A DNA stretch of 64,000 nt. Source: Pseudomonas frederiksbergensis. GTDB lineage: Bacteria; Pseudomonadota; Gammaproteobacteria; Pseudomonadales; Pseudomonadaceae. Within the stretch, counting starts at the first letter, position 1; each line of letters opens with the position of its first letter. The notes under the pieces were generated by a model. It had not been told where the DNA came from, did no database searches, and was given only the letters and a program-made list of their open reading frames with translations. The position numbers and the translations under genes are program-made. Shown here one piece after another: positions 60,570-64,000 of the stretch. The DNA is taken from positions 4,580,501-4,644,500 of the forward strand of contig NZ_FNTF01000002.1 in assembly GCF_900105495.1 (NCBI RefSeq), read 5' to 3'.

Positions 60570-61654
60570 GCGAGCAGCAAGCCCCGGTGCTGGCCAGTGT
60601 GCGCAACCGCATCGGGCACCTGACGCTGAATCGACCAAGTGCGTTGAACACCCTGGACCTGCCCATGGTGACACTGTTGTGCCGGTACCTGTGGGTCTGG
60701 GAACAGGACCCGGAGATCGTCGCCGTGACCCTTCGTGGCGCCGGGGAAAAAACCTTCTGTGCTGGTGGCGACATCCGCATGCTGTACGACAGTCACAAGG
60801 CCGGCGACAACCTGCACGAACTGTTTCTCGAGGAAGAGTACGCCCTGGATGAGTACCTGCACGGCTATTCCAAACCGGTGCTGGCGCTGCTCGATGGTTT
60901 CGTCCTCGGCGGCGGCATGGGCCTGGCCCAGGCCGCCTCGTTACGGGTGATCACCGAGCGCACGCGGATGGGCATGCCGGAAGTCGGCATCGGCTTTTTC
61001 CCCGATGTCGGCGGCAGCTATTTCCTGCCGCGCCTTCCGGGTGAGCTGGGTATCTATCTGGGGGTCACAGGTTGCCAGGTACGTGCCGCCGATGCCCTCT
61101 ATGCCAACTTGGCTGACTACTGCCTGCCCAGTGAACAACTGGCCGAACTGGATGCCGCCCTGGATCAATTGAACTGGACCGGTGCGCCCGACGAAGACCT
61201 GCAAAACCTGCTCGCCCGCATGTCCACCGAACGTATTGCGGGATCGGAACTCAAGGCCTATCGCCAGGTGATCGATGAATATTTTTCCCTGCCCGATGTG
61301 CCGGCCATTCTCACCGCCCTGCAGCGCGAGCAACGTCCCGAGCTGCGCGACTGGGCCGAGCAGACGGCCAAACTGCTCGACAGCCGTTCGCCACTGGCGA
61401 TGGCCGTGACCCTGGAGTTGCTGCGTCGCGGCCGTTACCTGAGCCTGGCCGACTGCTTTGCCCTGGAGTTGCACCTGGACTATCAGTGGTTTGACAAAGG
61501 TGACCTGATCGAGGGCGTGCGCGCGTTGATCATCGACAAGGACAAAACCCCGCGCTGGAACCCGCCAACCCTGGCGGGACTGGCACCACCGCGGGTGCAA
61601 TCCTTTTTCAGCGGCTTCCGCCCGGCCTCTGCAAACCCTCTTCGCACCGCCTGA
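60566..61654 (+). CDS. 3-Hydroxyisobutyryl-CoA hydrolase-like crotonase
   Basis: A 362-residue crotonase-fold protein, longer than hydratases, with LRGAGEKTFCAGGDIRMLYD, LDGFVLGGGMGLAQAA and FFPDVGGSYFLPRL. The last two are typical of HIBYL-CoA hydrolases. It frees 3-hydroxyisobutyrate for MmsB. It overlaps mmsB by 4 bp (ATGA). A hydratase role is less likely given its length and GGSYF motif. Confidence 0.85.
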   Translation: MSEQQAPVLASVRNRIGHLTLNRPSALNTLDLPMVTLLCRYLWVWEQDPEIVAVTLRGAGEKTFCAGGDIRMLYDSHKAGDNLHELFLEEEYALDEYLHGYSKPVLALLDGFVLGGGMGLAQAASLRVITERTRMGMPEVGIGFFPDVGGSYFLPRLPGELGIYLGVTGCQVRAADALYANLADYCLPSEQLAELDAALDQLNWTGAPDEDLQNLLARMSTERIAGSELKAYRQVIDEYFSLPDVPAILTALQREQRPELRDWAEQTAKLLDSRSPLAMAVTLELLRRGRYLSLADCFALELHLDYQWFDKGDLIEGVRALIIDKDKTPRWNPPTLAGLAPPRVQSFFSGFRPASANPLRTA

Positions 61655-61672
61655 TCGGCAGGAGACACCGCA

Positions 61673-62824
61673 ATGCACGATATCGAATTGACCGAAGAAC
61701 AACGCATGATCCGCGACATGGCGCGCGACTTTGCCCGCAGCGAAGTCGGCCCGCATGCCCAAGCCTGGGAGAAGGCCGGCTGGATCGATGACGCCGTGGT
61801 GGCGCAGATGGGTGAGCTGGGCCTGCTGGGCATGGTAGTGCCGGACACTTGGGGTGGCAGTTACACAGACTATGTGGCCTACGCCCTGGCCGTGGAGGAA
61901 ATCTCGGCCGGCGACGGTGCCCTCGGCGCATTGATGAGTATCCACAATTCAGTGGGCTGCGGCCCCCTGCTGAAATATGGCAGCCCGACTCAGCAAGACG
62001 ACTGGTTGCCGCTTCTGGCCAGCGGCCAGGCCATAGGCTGCTTCTGCTTGACCGAGCCTCAGGCCGGCACCGAAGCACACAACCTGCGCACCCGCGCCGA
62101 GCTGCATGATGGGCAGTGGGTGCTCAACGGTGCCAAGCAGTTCGTCAGTAACGGCGAGCGCGCCAAGCTGGCCATCGTTTTCGCCGTCACCGATCCGGAA
62201 CAGGGCAAGAAGGGGCTGTCGGCCTTCCTGGTACCGACCGACAACCCTGGTTTCGTGGTCGACCGCCGTGAGCACAAAATGGGAATCAAGGCCTCGGATA
62301 CCTGCGCAGTGACCCTGGACAATTGCATGATCCCCGAGGCTAACCTGCTGGGCGAACGCGGCAAGGGCCTGGCCATTGCCCTGTCCAACCTGGAAGGTGG
62401 TCGCATTGGTATCGCCGCCCAGGCCTTGGGCATCGCCCGCGCCGCTTTCGAAGCCGCGCTGGGGTATGCCCGCGAACGCGTCCAATTCGGCAAGCCGATC
62501 ATTGAACACCAAAGCGTATCCAACTTGCTCGCCGATATGCACACCCGGCTCAATGCCACCCGACTGCTGGTGCTGCATGCCGCACGCCTGAAAAGCGCCG
62601 GGCAACAGTGTCTATCAGAAGCCTCGCAGGCCAAGCTGTTCGCCTCGGAAATGGCCGAGCGCGTCTGTTCCAGCGCCATGCAGATCCATGGCGGCTACGG
62701 CTACCTGGAGGATTATCCGGTTGAGCGTTACTACCGCGATGCACGCATCACCCAGATCTACGAAGGCACCAGCGAGGTCCAACGCCTGTTGATCGCCCGC
62801 GAGCTGGCCCACTACGCGCTCTGA
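61673..62824 (+). CDS. Acyl-CoA dehydrogenase, probable isobutyryl-CoA type
   Basis: A 383-residue FAD enzyme with the ACAD motifs [16 protein letters not shown], the FAD-binding [20 protein letters not shown] and the catalytic Glu in [18 protein letters not shown]. It would desaturate isobutyryl-CoA to methacrylyl-CoA, the first step after activation. The start follows GGAGACACCGCA. Substrate is inferred from the locus. Confidence 0.85.
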   Translation: MHDIELTEEQRMIRDMARDFARSEVGPHAQAWEKAGWIDDAVVAQMGELGLLGMVVPDTWGGSYTDYVAYALAVEEISAGDGALGALMSIHNSVGCGPLLKYGSPTQQDDWLPLLASGQAIGCFCLTEPQAGTEAHNLRTRAELHDGQWVLNGAKQFVSNGERAKLAIVFAVTDPEQGKKGLSAFLVPTDNPGFVVDRREHKMGIKASDTCAVTLDNCMIPEANLLGERGKGLAIALSNLEGGRIGIAAQALGIARAAFEAALGYARERVQFGKPIIEHQSVSNLLADMHTRLNATRLLVLHAARLKSAGQQCLSEASQAKLFASEMAERVCSSAMQIHGGYGYLEDYPVERYYRDARITQIYEGTSEVQRLLIARELAHYAL

Positions 62825-62831
62825 GTCCCCC

Positions 62832-62868
62832 GTCCGGACGCGCCTGCCGCGTCCGGACGCCCTCTTTT
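62832..62868 (+). terminator. Terminator of the catabolic operon
   Basis: A perfect 11-bp stem, GTCCGGACGCG with CGCGTCCGGAC, with a 5-nt loop, followed by CCTCTTTTCT. It ends the acyl-CoA dehydrogenase transcript 8 bp after its stop. Confidence 0.75.
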
Positions 62869-62892
62869 CTGCCCCTCCTTGTGGAGTTGCCC

Positions 62893-64000
62893 ATGCCCCG
62901 CTTGCGCAATATTCCCATCAACCGCCGACTGTGGTTGATCCTGCTCACGTCCATCCTGATGCTGCTGATTCTTGCCGGCATGATGCTCAAGCAGAGCTAT
63001 GACAACCTGTATGCAGCCAAGGCGCTGAAAACCCGTCATGTGGTCGAGACGGCCAGCGGGATCCTGCGCCACTTCCAAAACCTGGAAGAACACGGGCTCA
63101 GTCGTGAACAGGCGCAGCAGCAGGCTATCGCGGTCATACGCGATCTGCGCTATGACCACGGGGACTACTTCTGGCTCGAAGACCTCGACACGCGCATGAT
63201 CCTGCATCCCAATGCCAAGCTTGAAGGCAAGCGCATGACAGGCACCCTCGACCCTGATGGCAAGGCGCTGTTCGACGAGATGGTGGCCGTGGCAAAACGC
63301 GACGGCTCAGGCCTGGTGAGTTACCGCTGGCCCAAGCCGGGTTCCGACGCGCCAGTGGAGAAGGTTTCCTACGTCGAACTGTTCAAGCCCTGGGGCTGGA
63401 TCGTCGGCTCGGGTATCTACATTGACGACGTGCAAGTCGAGTTCCGCCGCCAGCTGGTACACACCTTCGTCATCCTGATAATGATCACGCTGCTGCTCAG
63501 CGCGCTGATCCTGCTGATTGCCCGCAGCATCGCCTCGCCACTGGCGCAAGCGGTCGATGCCATGCAGAACATCGCCAGCGGCGATGCCGACCTGACCCGC
63601 AATCTGGACAGCCAGTGGCGCGACGAGCTCACTGCCCTCAACGTCCACTTCAACGTGTTCACCAACAAGCTACGCACGGTGATCGGCCAGTCTATGCAGA
63701 CCGCAGGCAGCCTGGACCAGGCCTCGCAATCACTCGCTGAGATTGCCAGCGATAGCCAGCGCCACAGCCAGCAACAGTCCCAGCAGATGGAGTTGGTGGC
63801 CACCGCCATTCACGAGGTTTCTTACGCCGTGCAGGAAGTGGCGAAGAACGCCGAACACGCCGCCAACGAAGTACGCCAGGCCGATGAGCAGGCACGCCAG
63901 GGTCAGCACAATATTGACAACAGCCTGAGCCAGATCGACCAGTTGTCCGAGACCATCGGCCAGGCTGTCGAGGTGATCCAGAGCCTGGCCCAGGAAAGCA
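62893..64000 (+). CDS. Methyl-accepting chemotaxis receptor with Cache domain, partial
   Basis: It starts at ATG 62893 (GTGGAG upstream) and runs off the window. The 369 visible residues show a first membrane segment (about 12-33), a single-Cache (sCache_2) sensor with the paired pattern YFWLEDLDTRMILHPNAKLE and YVELFKPWGWIVGSGIYIDD, a second membrane segment (about 190-215), a HAMP region (ARSIASPLAQAVDAMQN), then the coiled-coil methylation region. sCache_2 receptors in Pseudomonas often sense short-chain acids. Location next to an acid-catabolic operon suggests chemotaxis toward the pathway's substrate. Confidence 0.8.
   Translation, partial: MPRLRNIPINRRLWLILLTSILMLLILAGMMLKQSYDNLYAAKALKTRHVVETASGILRHFQNLEEHGLSREQAQQQAIAVIRDLRYDHGDYFWLEDLDTRMILHPNAKLEGKRMTGTLDPDGKALFDEMVAVAKRDGSGLVSYRWPKPGSDAPVEKVSYVELFKPWGWIVGSGIYIDDVQVEFRRQLVHTFVILIMITLLLSALILLIARSIASPLAQAVDAMQNIASGDADLTRNLDSQWRDELTALNVHFNVFTNKLRTVIGQSMQTAGSLDQASQSLAEIASDSQRHSQQQSQQMELVATAIHEVSYAVQEVAKNAEHAANEVRQADEQARQGQHNIDNSLSQIDQLSETIGQAVEVIQSLAQES

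Noticed and set aside
1..64000. CRISPR array or tRNA genes
   Set aside because: No regularly spaced direct repeats and no cloverleaf-like sequence with a terminal CCA were seen.

Overview
The window looks like a Pseudomonas chromosome, most likely of the P. fluorescens group. The support is protein-level resemblance: a cyanide-insensitive oxidase with a DUF2474 peptide, a Roc-type signalling locus, PtrA-like and DUF2790 small secreted proteins, and mmsAB. Species cannot be fixed from sequence alone. No tRNA, rRNA or CRISPR array was seen.

Layout. 1-5.6 kb: the 3' end of an ornithine cyclodeaminase-like gene, two divergent PDZ lipoproteins, a sensor kinase frameshifted near its end, and IS66 debris. 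5.8-11.3 kb: an island between IS66 remnants with a 43-aa membrane peptide, a decayed reverse transcriptase, two small secreted proteins behind a CusR/CopR-like box, and a five-gene operon of a periplasmic metallo-beta-lactamase-fold protein plus a Cys-rich RiPP precursor with its MNIO, HvfC/BufC and DoxX/HvfX partners (a bufferin/HvfA-type copper system). 12.2-20.5 kb: a LysR regulator, DsbA, a diheme cytochrome with a SorA-type sulfite dehydrogenase, a TDT-family exporter, and cioAB with its small peptide.

21.3-36.8 kb: a chaperone-usher fimbrial operon, a cation diffusion facilitator, and a Roc/Sad-like locus (two hybrid kinases, an EAL response regulator, a LuxR-type regulator). An AGAATCGTC-like box lies upstream of the pilin gene and, three times, upstream of the kinases, which suggests one circuit. 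36.9-41.9 kb: a six-gene operon joining a second SorAB sulfite dehydrogenase to a cbb3-like oxidase whose CcoO-like subunit carries two extra cytochrome c domains. Electrons could go from sulfite to oxygen within one operon product set.

42-51 kb: IS1182 debris, then a TetR-controlled group (Old Yellow Enzyme, SDR, broken alpha/beta hydrolase, quinone-oxidoreductase-like MDR), a class C beta-lactamase-like esterase, an outer-membrane protein and an AraC regulator. 51-64 kb: a LysR-headed locus that reads as uptake and breakdown of isobutyrate or a related short branched acid: DUF485/ActP symporter, OprD porin, acyl-CoA synthetase, MmsA, MmsB, a 3-hydroxyisobutyryl-CoA hydrolase-like protein and an acyl-CoA dehydrogenase. 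A Cache-domain chemoreceptor runs off the end. The enoyl-CoA hydratase expected between mmsA and mmsB survives only as a 38-codon 3' scrap.
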